NCBI GenBank assembly: GCA_033085395.1
Contig: JANQBS010000002.1
Location: 248,001-312,000, forward strand
Source: Xanthoparmelia taractica
Lineage: Eukaryota; Ascomycota; Lecanoromycetes; Lecanorales; Parmeliaceae
DNA: 64,000 nucleotides
Direction of reading: 5' to 3'
Position 1 is the stretch's first letter; every line of letters starts with the position of its first letter. Shown here one piece after another: positions 1-11,152 of the stretch. The translations under genes were made by a program, and so were the position numbers. The notes beneath the pieces were generated by a model, which worked only from the letters and a program-made list of their open reading frames with translations, did not search any database and was not told where the DNA came from.

Positions 1-181
1 GCGGGGGCCGCGATGTATTCTATGTCGTACTTTCGCCAGGCAAACCCTTGACCTGAGCAAATTGTTCACGGCCACATATGAGTTACTAAAGGGAAGCAAG
101 AATACGTGTCCATGTTCTGGAGTTTATAGTGAATCTTATAGATGGCTCTACTGGCGCACATATGCGGGATTAGAAGTAATG

Positions 182-1231
182 TCAATATCTGGCCCTATGT
201 TTCGGACTTTGCGTATCATCTATATCCATTGCATCTTCAAAGCCATTCATGATTGCACCTGTCATAGCGTTTGACGACTCATTCTGCCACCCTAGTTGCT
301 TCTTTCCAATATCTGGTATTCTTATTCTCTCCTGCTCCTGCAATTGCATTTCGTCATCCTCGCTCAGCATAGTGCCTTCGATGCTCACAAAGCCAGTCTC
401 ACGATCCATGCTTTTCGACGTGTCCACGTGCTTGATCCGGAATCGTAGCAATCCCTCAATTTTGTTACCTGCCTGGTCTTGAAAATAGCCTTCCGCATCT
501 TCCAAAGCCTGCCCTGCCTCATCGTCTTCGTCCGCCTCCCCCTCGTCAGAATCCGACATGATGTCTTTCGAAGCCTTTTTCAGTTTCCTTTTCCCTGGAA
601 CCATCATTCCACCAGGTATCCATTTCCACTCTTTCGGTAATCTCTTCCTCTCAATGCTCGCGTTGAAGAAGTTTAAGCATAGAAGCCCAATGGTGCTTTC
701 GCTCTGGAGGTTGACATAGCCCTCTATCACGCTATTCCTTCGTGGCTTGAAAATAACAAAGTCCGCAGTAAGCCAGACAAAGCTAGAAGCGTATTCGTCG
801 ATCGCTCGCGCATATGTTGGCTTGGAAGTTTCGGTTTGAGGGTCCGTAGAGAGCCGGGCATTCGAGTAGGATATGATAACGCCATGAAACGGTGGGTAAT
901 ATGTGAGGATGAGCGGAGAGATATGCTCGGCGCAAATGCCTTGTAAGGCATGCTTTTGAGAGATTGGTGGTAGTGGTAGGTATAAAGACGAGGTCTGCTG
1001 ATAAAAGGGAGACACTGGTTCGCCTCCAGTGCCTATAATAGGTTTGGACTGAGCTCTAGGGAGTTTTGGGCGTTGATTTGACTTGTGCTTCTTCGTTGGT
1101 GAGGGCAGTCGAGACTCGACCTCATCCACAGCATTCCGCTTACGCTTTCTTTCACTTTTCTGGACATCTTTGTCCTTCGGCTTCCGGTGCTTCTTGTGTC
1201 TAGGTTGTGGGCTCTCAACTTCGGTTGACAT
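182..1231 (-). CDS. RPA43: RNA polymerase I subunit RPA43-like protein
   Basis: This 349-residue single-exon reading frame resembles the Pol I stalk subunit RPA43 (Rpb7/Rpc25 family), which with RPA14 recruits Rrn3 to the rDNA promoter in the nucleolus. The first ~60 residues are a lysine/arginine-rich tail (KKHRKPKDKD), typical of the family and probably a nuclear/nucleolar signal. Residues ~80-130 match the RNP-like half (ISPLILTYYPPFHGVIISY). Residues ~150-225 match the OB-fold half (FVWLTADFVIFKPRRNSVIEG, then LLCLNFFNASIERKRLP). An acidic stretch (SDEGEADEDDEAG) separates this from the last conserved strand near LLRFRIKHVD. The start ATG lies 220 bp from the divergent J-protein start at 1452, so the two may share a promoter. 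The identification rests on recognised motifs, not a search. Confidence 0.85.
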   Translation of the reverse strand: MSTEVESPQPRHKKHRKPKDKDVQKSERKRKRNAVDEVESRLPSPTKKHKSNQRPKLPRAQSKPIIGTGGEPVSPFYQQTSSLYLPLPPISQKHALQGICAEHISPLILTYYPPFHGVIISYSNARLSTDPQTETSKPTYARAIDEYASSFVWLTADFVIFKPRRNSVIEGYVNLQSESTIGLLCLNFFNASIERKRLPKEWKWIPGGMMVPGKRKLKKASKDIMSDSDEGEADEDDEAGQALEDAEGYFQDQAGNKIEGLLRFRIKHVDTSKSMDRETGFVSIEGTMLSEDDEMQLQEQERIRIPDIGKKQLGWQNESSNAMTGAIMNGFEDAMDIDDTQSPKHRARY

Positions 1232-1451
1232 ACCTCTTTGTTGTCAATTGGCGAGGACGATGTCGTCGAATCCCAAGCTTTTTCTTGCCTCGAAAATTAG
1301 ACTTTCGGCTAAGTTTCAAGGTGAAAAGAACTGCCGGACGATCTGCCGAGCCGAGAATAGGCGCAAAGTGTTTCAACACCTGTCTTCACCAACACATTCC
1401 TCCTCGCCAGCATTCTTCCAACATGTTCTGTACAGAAAGCATTCGTTCACC

Positions 1452-2632
1452 ATGTCATCAACAGCAATCCTCTCCTATGCTGGATGGGCCTTTTTGCCCA
1501 ATGTATGTACCTACCCTGTTAGCGAGTTTGTGTCTATCATGCTTGCATATGTATGTCTCAAGGTTGCACCTACTAATGCGGAAAACTGCAGCTCGTTACA
1601 GGCTGGCTCCAATCCATTTACTATGGCATCACGATCCGCGCCGGTGATCCTAAGCCCCAGCCAGGAACCCCCCGATATGTCAAACACAGACGGCGCATAC
1701 ACATGACAGTCATTATCGTTTACCTTCTATACACTTTTTACGAAGCGGACTATATAATGCGGCAGAACGGGGATTTTTACCAGGACCTTGGTCTTGCCCC
1801 AGGCGCGGAGGAAAAACAGATCAAGTCAAGATTCAGGAGGCTAGCCGCTCTCCAGCATCCGGACAAAGTTCCCACGGACGACCTAATCCGACACGCAGCA
1901 GCCGAGTCCAACTTTGTCCATCTCAAAATCGCCCAAGACACCCTTTCCGACCCCATCAAACGCTTTGCCTACGAGCGCTTCGGCCCCGAAATGCTGAGAT
2001 GGCAGCATTGCAAAACAATTCGCGAATACCTGGTCACCGGCATACAGACTTCCTGCCTACCCCTCTACGCCGGCTCAGCCCTCATGTTGGCTCTCCTGAG
2101 CCTCACAAACTACCTCCAGTGGGGACGCTTTTGGCGGTACCTGACCTTCGCCGGCCTGTTCCTCCTCGAATATCACACCATCACACGCCCCTACCCTTCA
2201 CCATTGCTCACCAAAGTCTTCAACCCGATCCTCAGCAAAATGACAACCCACCCGCCATTGCTACCCTTTCAGCTCATCGTCCTAGCCCGCAAGGCAACAT
2301 TTACCCTCTTCATCGCCTTCTCCCAGCTGGGAAACCTCTTTCCGCAAGGAAAACCCGCCCCCGCAGCGACGACCTCTCAACTCGACCTGCAGCAATTGGT
2401 GAGACTCGAAGGAATTGCCAAGGCCAGTGAGATCGAATCCAGCAGACTGCTGGCAATGGACATGGCGCCTTTTGTGAATGACGAGCTGGGGAAGAAGGAG
2501 TTGAGGGCCAGGGTCAAGGAGTGGCTGGTGAATAACACCATCAGGGCGGACCCAGAAGTCAGAGATGCGATGGGGAGGGCGCTGGCTGTCAAGCGGAGAA
2601 GTGGCGCTCCGGCGGGCGCGAGAGCATCTTAG
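1452..2632 (+). CDS. Membrane-anchored DnaJ (J-domain) protein
   Basis: Two exons, 1452-1502 and 1592-2632, joined by a GTATGT...ACTAAT...CAG intron, give 363 residues. Splicing creates a smooth N-terminus (LPN joined to LVTGWLQSIYY), and the unspliced frame does not. A hydrophobic helix (MTVIIVYLLYTFYEADY) precedes a J domain at ~80-150 with the HPD motif in QHPDK. That motif is the signature used to stimulate Hsp70 ATPase. Further hydrophobic segments (SALMLALLSLTNYL and FAGLFLLEYHTI) follow, so it is a polytopic or tethered J-protein, probably in the ER membrane. The organisation recalls fungal ER J-proteins such as Erj5, but I do not assign a symbol. It is divergently transcribed from RPA43. 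Confidence 0.85.
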
Positions 2633-4960
2633 CGTTTGTGGCGTTTCATTGCATGGAGGCATACCATTGGCACTGTTGGCAATGTGGATGGTCTTTTATC
2701 TGTACGATACAGAGACGCGGTTGGATAGAGTCACTGTAACTTTTTATATAGATGATACAAGGCACTAGATGCAAACTTCTCACACATTTCATGCGCACTG
2801 GTTGTTAAATTGCATGTTTACCTAAACTTGAGCGGACAAATTTAGAGAACTACCCGGCACTCGTCTCAAATGTATGACCCTTTTCACCCCTTTCCTCCAT
2901 CCTAGAAGCTTCCCCCTCTCGAAAACCCTTCCCCGTAACCAAGTGGAACATCAAATTCCACCACTCACGCTCTGAGACCTTTCCAGGCTGGATGCAACTG
3001 CACTGACAAATAGAGTAAATAGGGGTCGAGGCCCAAAAAGGCCGTCCTTATCTTGGGAAGCCCATGTGTAGGAAAACGAAAGGTACAATCTGCAAACATC
3101 GTAAGAATCACAGAGCATGCCAATCCAAGTGTGGACGGATTACAGGGCCTTTAGACTTCACTGTGAACGCATCTTCATAGAAGTATGTATGTAAATAGAA
3201 AAATTTGAAACCAGGACGAGGAGACGGAAGGATTTCCAACATACGTCTTCATGGAATAAGAGGGCCCAAGTTGCGAATAGAAGTGTGGTTTACGCATGTT
3301 AACGCCTCCTGAGTCTGTTTGGACTGTAGGGTTGTTTTCTTCTGGAGTTATAATATTCGAACGACGTATGAGCGTCAACTGATGTAGTGGAGAAAAAGCC
3401 ATGCAAATGCACTTCAAGACCCTATGACTGTTTATGACCTGAGCTGGGTATTTTTGGACTGTGTAAATGCCCTGAGCTGATAATATCCGGGTCCGGAGAA
3501 AGGGAAGGGATACTTCTGCAAGGTATACTAGAACAACCTTGAGTTCTGCAATCTCTTGTTCCGTTTCGATATTGGAGCACACTTGTCTCCACCAATGATT
3601 CCCGTAAGTATCAAGGATATGATCCCCACGGCCAAAGTCAAAGGTTACTGTCATCAATTTCGAGTTCGGTTCCATAACCACGCCACTACTCGACCAAAGC
3701 TGGTTGAGACGTCGTACATTAGAAGGGGTGGGCAGAGACAATGGGCGGACGCTCTTTCCTTGAGTATAAAGTCTTCTGCATTGGCTTGCTGGCGGATTAT
3801 TCTGGGTTCTGCCTCTGGTTTGGAATGTTTTTCGCCAAGTACCCCAGAAAGGGGGCCAGAACTTCGGCTTTCTCGAGAAGAGCGGTGGTCCCTCCTATCT
3901 TCACAATGTCCGCTTGCTTCCAGATTTATACTTGGCAGCAGGAGGACGGTAGCAATCACCTATCAAGAACCCACTCATGTAAAGAAAGATTGTCAGCGTG
4001 AAAGAGTCACGTACACTAACCGAGTCGCTACTGCCGTCTTCAGTCTGGTAGTCAACAATGCCAAGGGGGACCAGAATTTAGCAATAGAACATAGCTCTTG
4101 TCTCCCGTAGAAGCTTGCTTACCGTAATACACTGTTCAATCCTCCACACATAACAAAGAGCACTCCTTTGGTCATCTATGCCTCCTCGCGTGTACTTTGA
4201 CCAACGCCGTTGTTTGCTCCTTTTCCGACTGTAGCTGGCATGGTACCTTTCTGTCTGCTACCTCGTAAGTCTGTTGCCTCGCCCAAGATCCAGCACCGGT
4301 CAATGCTCATGCCTCCAACCCAGGACTCAGCATACACTAGACAAGCACCTTTCAATGCCCTCGCAACGACTGCAAGGAGGTTTCTGGAGACCACAACGTG
4401 AAGAGTTGGCAGTAGCATTCAGTATACCAAAGCTTTACGCGGTTCAGGCACGTCGGCTTCCCTTCCCCCCTGTCCTTGTTTATCATCATAGTCCTCTGTC
4501 TCCCTCTTCGGTATTAGATGCAGCATTGTGTATTGTACTGGCTAACGCCCCCCAGTGTCCTCGCTAGAAACCCTCAATTACCTGCATCTGCGGATATTGA
4601 ACACCGGGGACTCGATTATCTGATCCCACGAGACTGCCGCCACATCTTCTGAGAGTGTCTGGGCCACACGGTGCCCTGTCACGCAAGGTCGGCCATAGTT
4701 GATGCCGGCTTCAAACACACACTCGGATAGGCTTCGTCCCTTCGAAGATTCTGTCTGTTGTGCTATCCTTATGACATGCCTAGCTCTTTTGAGCCGCGAT
4801 ATGCCGTGTGTTCTACTCGTCGTCAACCCAGCCAACCACCAAACAAAGAACCTCACCGAGATCGTGATATATTTCTTGCCTCGTATTATCGGTACGCTTC
4901 TGTCGAGATTGGCCCCTGTTTAACCATCATTGTCATACGCACAATCGTGCTATCTGTAGT

Positions 4961-5019
4961 CGGCTACAGTTCATACCGGAAGACCCCCCAGCTGTCTCGA
5001 ACTACCGACAGCTGGGCAT
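4961..5019 (+). repeat. Hairpin-bearing direct repeat, copy 1
   Basis: About 59 bp beginning CGGCTACAGTTCAT and ending GCTGGGCAT recur almost unchanged at 5448-5507. Inside is a perfect 10-bp inverted repeat, CCCAGCTGTC at 4987-4996 and GACAGCTGGG at 5007-5016, with a 10-nt loop. Both stem arms are conserved between copies while the loop differs at several positions. Confidence 0.85.
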
Positions 5020-5447
5020 CCCTGTTATCCTGAATCAATGTGCAAGTAGTGATGTTACCAAGCTTGCTTTTCCATGAAAGCTTGAAGACAGACGATGGCC
5101 ACATCTGCTTTTTATTTCATTTCGTTCGTATCTTGACCCTCGAGAAACCACGTTCGGATGACAGCTAATCTTCTGAAACTCTTCCCTCAGTATTCGTTGC
5201 GATGCCGACTTGCAATAAAGCGAAGCCTTTGTCTCTGAGCCCTGAGGCCTGTGCTGTTTGTCAGGACGGCTATAGAGTCTTCAATGGGATGCAGTAAGGG
5301 AATCCTGTTTCCAGGTCTCATCTGTCGTACTGCTTTGGTCGCTGCACCGCGGTTAAAAGCTAGATATGTCATTTCAGTTCACGCAGCTCAATTCGAATCA
5401 TATTTCTAGAGCCCTGACCTCTTTCTTTCCCGAAGCGACAGACAGAT

Positions 5448-5507
5448 CGGCTACAGTTCATGATAGGAAGAAACCCCAGCTGTCTCGACCCAACGACAGC
5501 TGGGCAT
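5448..5507 (+). repeat. Hairpin-bearing direct repeat, copy 2
   Basis: Second copy of the element at 4961-5019, in the same orientation 0.5 kb downstream. The 10-bp stem arms lie at 5475-5484 and 5495-5504 and are identical to copy 1. The loop (TCGACCCAAC) differs from the loop of copy 1 (TCGAACTACC). Confidence 0.85.
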
Positions 5508-5924
5508 GGGTAGCAAAAGTAAAGAGCCACAATACCCCTCGCCAAATGGAAGCCTTGGGCTCTGCCTTGCGCACTAGGACAAAAAGTGCTCAAAATCGCT
5601 CGAGGCTTGAATTTGATCTAAGCGTACTTTGAAAGGAAAAAGCACGAAATGGGAGATGGAAGGCGGTCCCATGTCTGGGGTAATCACGAATCAGAAGGCT
5701 GATTGGTAAGGCCTGCCCAACTCCTCTGATCGCCTAATCTGAACCCTGGGTTGCACCACTATGGTGACTCTTTGCTCATACCAGCCACGGCTTCAGACTC
5801 ATCGATATTGGAAGGAAAAAGGGCTCAAGTCTTTGTACTTCATGTATTCCCATGGATTGACTCAATTTGCGCGGTACAACCAGACCAAACTAACATCGCG
5901 AAAAAAATGGTTCCACGGCTTGAC

Positions 5925-6658
5925 TCACTGCATTTGTGATGCTCTCTCCATGACTGTGATCCTTTGCACCCATTCACCACAACCATACTTCTCGAGATCG
6001 AAAACAATCTCGTCGACGACTCCCCAGCCATACTTTGCGTACAGAGATTGTCCTTGTGGAGTAGCCTCAAGCCAAGCCTTGGCATTTTCAGCGTCGACTT
6101 TTTCTAGCCCGGATTGGAGCAGCATTGATGCGCAGCCCCTGCCTTGGTATTCTGGGAGAGTAGCAATGGCTCTCAATACTTAGGCATTCACAGTCATCTT
6201 GTCTGATTCTGAAAACGTTGAAAACGCTACTCACCGTAGTCTTTCTCCCCATCAACATATTTGGCCCTTACCCTCTGGGTCTCGGCATCGAAATCGTGTA
6301 AAAGTTGAACATTGGTACCCTCTGGTAATGCATCATGTTTATCGCCATTCTCTTTCTTTTCTCGTTCTTTCTGGGCCTTCTCCTCCTCTGTTTTAGGTGG
6401 ATGAGGCATCTCCCATAGTGCGAACGCGACGATCCTGCCCACCGTACTATCGACGACTCTGGTATATGTACAATACGGTACATGTTTGAATGTTTTTGTT
6501 ATCCCGTTTAAGCGCCATTCATAGATTGCTGTCTCGTTGTCCTGCGGAAACATCCAGTAGGACATCGTGTGTCGATTATCCTTGAAGGCAGCTCTGGAGA
6601 CCTCGGCGATGCCAGGCAGATCAGAAATGGTAGCAGGGGAGAGGGCAAACTTTGACAT
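5925..6658 (-). CDS. GNAT-family N-acetyltransferase
   Basis: Two exons on the minus strand (6658-6235 and 6178-5925) are joined by a 56-nt GTGAGT...AAG intron and give 225 residues. The splice restores DYVLRAIATLPEYQGRG across the junction. This contains GNAT motif A, the acetyl-CoA pyrophosphate loop (Q-G-R-G-C-A) at ~165-170. The start (ALSPATISDLPGIAEVSRAAF) is the usual first strand and helix of the fold, and YAKYGW near residue 200 is the typical motif B end. The protein should acetylate a small molecule or amine substrate, but the specificity cannot be read. A charged lysine/glutamate insertion (EEEKAQKEREKKENG) sits in the middle, as in many fungal members. Confidence 0.88.
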
Positions 6659-8207
6659 GGCTACAATGTACCAGGTCTAGTGTCCACGGCACAAGGAGGA
6701 GGCGGCGCCTGTGAGACTGATGCAGACATGTCACTGGACGGCGGAGCTCTCGATCGAGCGACTGTGAAGCTCTAATATTGACAGCTAGCACTCGCAAGGT
6801 ACGTTCTTGAACTAAACTGACCTCACCAGGTGCAAAGGCTCTTGAGTAGTTGGAGGAGGAGAAACCGCAATAGTAGGAGGGGTGATCAAGCGAGCGTGCT
6901 AGCGAGCCTTGCACGCGCTAAGTACTTCTAGCGCGCCTGGAGCCGGTCCTCATTCCGCAAACATGGCACACATGGCTACACCTCTTTCTACAATCCTAGT
7001 ACTATCCTTATAAGATATAGAGCAATTCCCCACCATCTAAAAATAAGAGACGGCCCAGATAATCAGAAAATCCATCAAACTTGTCCATAGGCAAAGCCTC
7101 TCTTTCCAGCGTCCAATCCACATCTTCCAAACGCACCCACCAGACCCTCGTGGAAGACATTTTCCCTTTTTAGATATCCAAATATGTCACCTAGCATTAC
7201 TTCCCCTTGATCTCTTTGTCACAGCAACCATATTCTCCTCAAAAGCAATCCACTCTTCTCTCAATCCGTCAGTGAAAATTCAGACTTGGCGTATACCCTC
7301 AGGACGCATCGTCGCCCAATCCGCCGGTCGATGCATCAGCCTTCCTGAGGCTCTGGCTTTAGGCAATCCATCTCTTGTACTATACAGAGGGCGCACAGGG
7401 AGTCCGCTCAATGCTCTGACTTCGCTCGAACAGAAGCCTCCAGAGAGAGAGAGAGAGAGATCAGGACTCGTGAACACTGAGAAAGGTAAAGTAATTCGGA
7501 CCTACGGGTGATTGGTGCCTGATGCGCTGGTAAAGGAGAAGGCTGAGAAGGTCTCGTAGCTTGACCCTAGAAGCACCTGTGTATAGTTGCTTATGTCTGA
7601 CCACTGATATCTCGGGTTGCTTGTTGTTCAAGGTGACGATCCTAATTTGTGTTAACGTCAATTTGTTCCATACGAGCTCTTACTCAAGTCAAGCGCAATT
7701 TCGAGACAGAAGCCGACTTTTTCTGAAGGTTGAAGGCATAAAGACTTGACGGCTACATTGTCGCCACCATTGAACTCGGACGAGAAGCTCGAAACAAGCT
7801 ACAGTGCAAAAGCGGAGGCTAATACAAAGGCTACCTCAGGACTTAATAGAAAACGACAACATATGCTGAACAGAACAGACCAATAGACTGAAACGCTCAC
7901 CAAACGGGGATAGACCAACAAATCTATTCCAAAATACCCTCAACTCCATATCGAACAAAGCAAAATAGCCAAAATAACAAAAGCCGGCGTAAAGCACTGG
8001 CCAGTAACATGGATACTCCTGATCAAATAAAGAGGTATCTCTCAAAGCATATAGCGGATGCTAAGAAAAACTCCCAATCAATAGACAGCGGTGACCCCTT
8101 CATCACCTCTCTCGTGGCCCTTTCCCCTTGCTCCTCATACGAGACGAATTTGCGACTTCCGCGGCTCTCTGCTGAGAATACGCCTGGCCCTGTCTTTTGT
8201 CTTCATG
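6659..8207. other. 1.5-kb stretch without a recognised gene
   Basis: Only short, overlapping frames are present and none carries a recognisable domain. A short (GA)n run lies at about 7443-7461. I see no RNA gene or repeat family here. Confidence 0.4.
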
Positions 8208-8444
8208 CTAGAGAAGGGATCGATCAGCTAAACGTGTCCGATTCGATGGAGTAATTCTAGGACTTATAGCAGTATCGCCGCTACATCTCGGACATGGCTC
8301 CGTTTTGAGGTACGCCACTGGATGTCCGATTGGACATTTCATCTGATGCTCGAGACAGTGATCCTTGCCTAGGCGGTAATTGCCCTGTCCTTTGCCTTTT
8401 TTAGGGCAGTGATGCCTGGTTGTCGTCTTGCCTATTCTTGGCAT
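8208..8444 (-). CDS. Small cysteine/histidine-rich hypothetical protein
   Basis: A 78-codon frame begins at an ATG (8444). After a basic start (MPRIGKTTTRHHC, PKKGKGQG) it carries evenly spaced metal-ligand-like residues: C13, C34, H37, C42, H46, C56 and C59 (HHC, DHCLEH, KCPIGH, PCPRC). The pattern C-x20-C-x2-H-x4-C-x3-H-x9-C-x2-C suggests a small zinc-binding fold. I have an impression of similar short basic cysteine proteins in other Dothideomycetes but cannot name a family. The frame is open upstream of this ATG, so the true start is uncertain. It could also be a fragment of a decayed gene, since the surroundings are gene-poor. Confidence 0.35.
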   Translation of the reverse strand: MPRIGKTTTRHHCPKKGKGQGNYRLGKDHCLEHQMKCPIGHPVAYLKTEPCPRCSGDTAISPRITPSNRTRLADRSLL

Positions 8445-8873
8445 GTTGTAAAGGTGCAACAGATCAGGGAGTGTATAGGTTAGATAGATGGCGTAGCAGC
8501 TGGGCACGAACAGTGGAACTAGTAAGATGAGCAATATTCTTCAACTGAACGGCGTACAGGAGGCTGACGACAAGGTACACAGGCGAGAATGGATCATGCA
8601 GGAGTCGAACGTTGGCGCATGAAGGAAACCAGGCTCCGAATACGACATCACTCTCCATGTCAAAGAAGACCCAACAAAGAGCTGAGGAACAATGAAAGTG
8701 CAGTTCTGTTCGCATAAGCATAGCCGTTTACAGGGACGTTTTGGACGCAAGCGTTTATTGACCAGGACAGAACGCTCTGCAGAACAGTATATCAAAGGTG
8801 CAAAACCAAGACGACTTGAAAAAGCGAGCTGTGTACCTAAATCTTGACGCTCACACATGAACAAGCCTTTCAA

Positions 8874-10536
8874 TCACTGGGAAGCTCTGATCTTGGTTGA
8901 AACGCTAACCTCGCTCTCCGCGGCATTTTCCGTAGCAGCAGCTTCAGTGTTTGCAGCTTCATTCTCTTTGCCTGCCGTCCTAGATTCATACGTCCCAGTC
9001 CACTCCTTCAAAAGCTCCTCAACTTCTTCAATATCTGTGCTCGTTCTTATGCCAGATTGTGCGAATCGAAACAGTTCTCTAGCCATTCGGTATTCCGGCT
9101 TATACGCGTACGATAGAAACCGGTCTCCGACTGTCTCCTCAAAGATTCTCTTGATCTCTTGATTTTCAGGAGCCGATGGATTTTCATTGGCGTGTTTTTC
9201 GTCCTCTCCCTCCTCATCCCAGGCCCATAGCCACATAGGTGGAGCGCAGCCGACGAATCTGGGCGCAAACGTCGCGCTGTCCTAATCGAGGATGCCAGTA
9301 ATGCTCAGAGAGCCGTCCGGTTTAATGTCTGCCATGATGTTGCGCGGGGATCCTAACAGATCGAGGTGGCATACACAGTTCTCATCATTACCTAAGAAGC
9401 CTAATTCGTCCATCTGAGCTGCCATCGTGACGAGGCGGTCATAATCGTTTGACAAGCGGATGGAGGCTGGGTCGCAACGCAACTCCAGAGCTTTCCACCG
9501 ACCAAACTGTGCACTCATGAAGTAGTATGTGCTCTGTTCGGGAGGCAAGGACTCGGGTGGCTCCCAATCCTTTACAAATGGACGGACGTGGAAGAAAGGA
9601 AGCTTAGTGTTCAAGTCCGGCTCTGGCTCGTAGCCGGAACTGGATCTGAGATCGAAAGGACGAACAGTAAATTTCTGATCCTTATCATTGTCCGCCAAAG
9701 CTTCTATGAGGCCAGGAAAAGGGTGCATGATGTCATGTAATTTGAGTAATATCAGAGCGAACTCTTTGGTAAACGTGCATTTTTGCTCGTGCTTCAGGTT
9801 TGGGTAGAACGTAGGATTGGTCCTGTGTTGAAGGTCATACCCGGGGATGCGGCTTTGCACGACGTAGCACTGCTTCAATGGATTGTCACTGGTGAAGTCC
9901 ACGTACTTGACCTCCGGGACTGGGATTGTTGTATAATGACGAATGAAACGTAATACAGCGACTTCCCGATCGTGCCGAGTGTCATCTAATCGAGGTACCC
10001 TTAAGACGAGCTGCGTAGGTTCATCATCAGTTGAAGACTTAATTGTTATGCCGATGACTCGATTGAAGCCTCCGCCACGTAGTCGGTGAATCAAAAATTC
10101 TTTTTGTGTAGTAGAAGCTCGAGTGGAGCGACTCTTTTTTGGGCAGGAACATCTCACCCATGCGATTCTTAGCTAGTAGACGCTCGACACGGGAGGTCTT
10201 AACATCATGGTGGATTTTGGGAGAGGATGGCCACAACAAGTGACATAAATCTTTGACTTGATGGACATACTGATCGAAGGGGGTCTGGCTGTATTCGACG
10301 GTGGAAGTAAATGAGATACTTGTGTTCCTTGATCTCTTCGATTGGCAAGACGTCGCTTTCCCTGATCCGAGTGATACCTTGTCTGCCTCGTTCAGCGGCT
10401 TCTCAGGGGCGTCAACGAATTCCGGCGAAAAGTGGTCTGACTTGATTGAGTGAGTGGTTGGAGTAGAGAGTCCATGTCGCGAGGTCTTCTCAACAACCGT
10501 CTCTGTATCCGGACCCCCTGCTGCTGGGAAAGACAT
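8874..10536 (-). pseudogene. Broken APH-type phosphotransferase (kinase-like) gene
   Basis: The minus strand encodes one protein of the aminoglycoside-phosphotransferase/kinase-like fold in three pieces. The N-terminal piece (10536 to about 10135) and central piece are in different frames; the shift falls at a run of six A on the minus strand (10135-10140), where one base fewer would restore the frame. The centre has the RLRGGGFNRVIGITI nucleotide-loop region and the catalytic-loop HLDL...RNI. It then reaches GILD followed by a TAG stop at 9282-9284, where the family has GILDWD with the metal-binding aspartate. Reading resumes in the same frame (DSATFAPRFVG, then MWLWAW) to 8874. The stop equals a TGG codon changed by one C-to-T on the plus strand in a CpA context. 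With two lesions it is probably a pseudogene; a sequencing error at the homopolymer would explain only one of them. Confidence 0.85.
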
Positions 10537-11152
10537 GGCTAAGTTAATGAAGCGAAGAGTTTATGGTACCTGAGAAAGGAAAAGGAGAAGCACGAATTTG
10601 CAGACGCGGACTCCAACGTAAGCATCGATGGAGTAGATACATGACAAAGAGACTATTCCCGCTGAGTTCGATGAGACATTTCGCAATATCGAGAGGCGTC
10701 AAAACTTCATAAGATGAGTCCAGACACAGTGAGATGCTTGCAACCGTTGACTAGCGTCAGCAATGTTTGTGGAATGTACGCTTGCGGAAGGGTACCAGCC
10801 CCTGCCTTCTAGTGAGATTTGCTACATCTTTTACACATGTCGTGCCTTCGTGTGAGGGCAGACACAGGGTCGCATGCAGCCAGGAACGTTGCATGAAAGA
10901 GTTGAAGTCAGTGCAGGGTAGTTGCCTAGGGTTTCGAGAAGGCCTTAGGCCAACAGTCGGTTAATCTCTGTGCATCAAGCCCATTCTGCTTAAACAATGC
11001 ACAATATTTAGTGTTATAGAAATGTGAGTGATCTAACATCAACTCCATTTTCGGGCAGTAAGGATGGACCATGTTGGCTACGGCTGATGTGGGGGTTACC
11101 TTAATCTGTTGTGTGAATCCTTGGTGCTCCGCGTGACGAGGTGTCAGCCGTA
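10537..11152. other. Intergenic stretch, no gene seen
   Basis: This stretch lies between the broken kinase gene and the glycosyltransferase. It contains the shared upstream region of the two divergent genes and no recognisable coding or RNA feature. Confidence 0.4.

Larger units (their letters stand above)
2633..5924. other. 3.3-kb stretch without a recognised gene
   Basis: Reading frames on both strands here are short and overlapping, and none shows a domain I recognise. The longest is 188 codons on the minus strand at 3175-3741. It lacks codon-use or splice support and I do not call it. The stretch contains the two copies of a hairpin-bearing repeat described separately (4961-5019 and 5448-5507). 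The first few hundred bases after 2632 are likely the 3' UTR of the J-protein gene. Confidence 0.4.

Noticed and set aside
3175..3741. 188-codon minus-strand open frame
   Set aside because: It overlaps an equally long plus-strand frame, lacks any recognised motif or splice continuation, and is interrupted in extended form, so chance openness is likelier.
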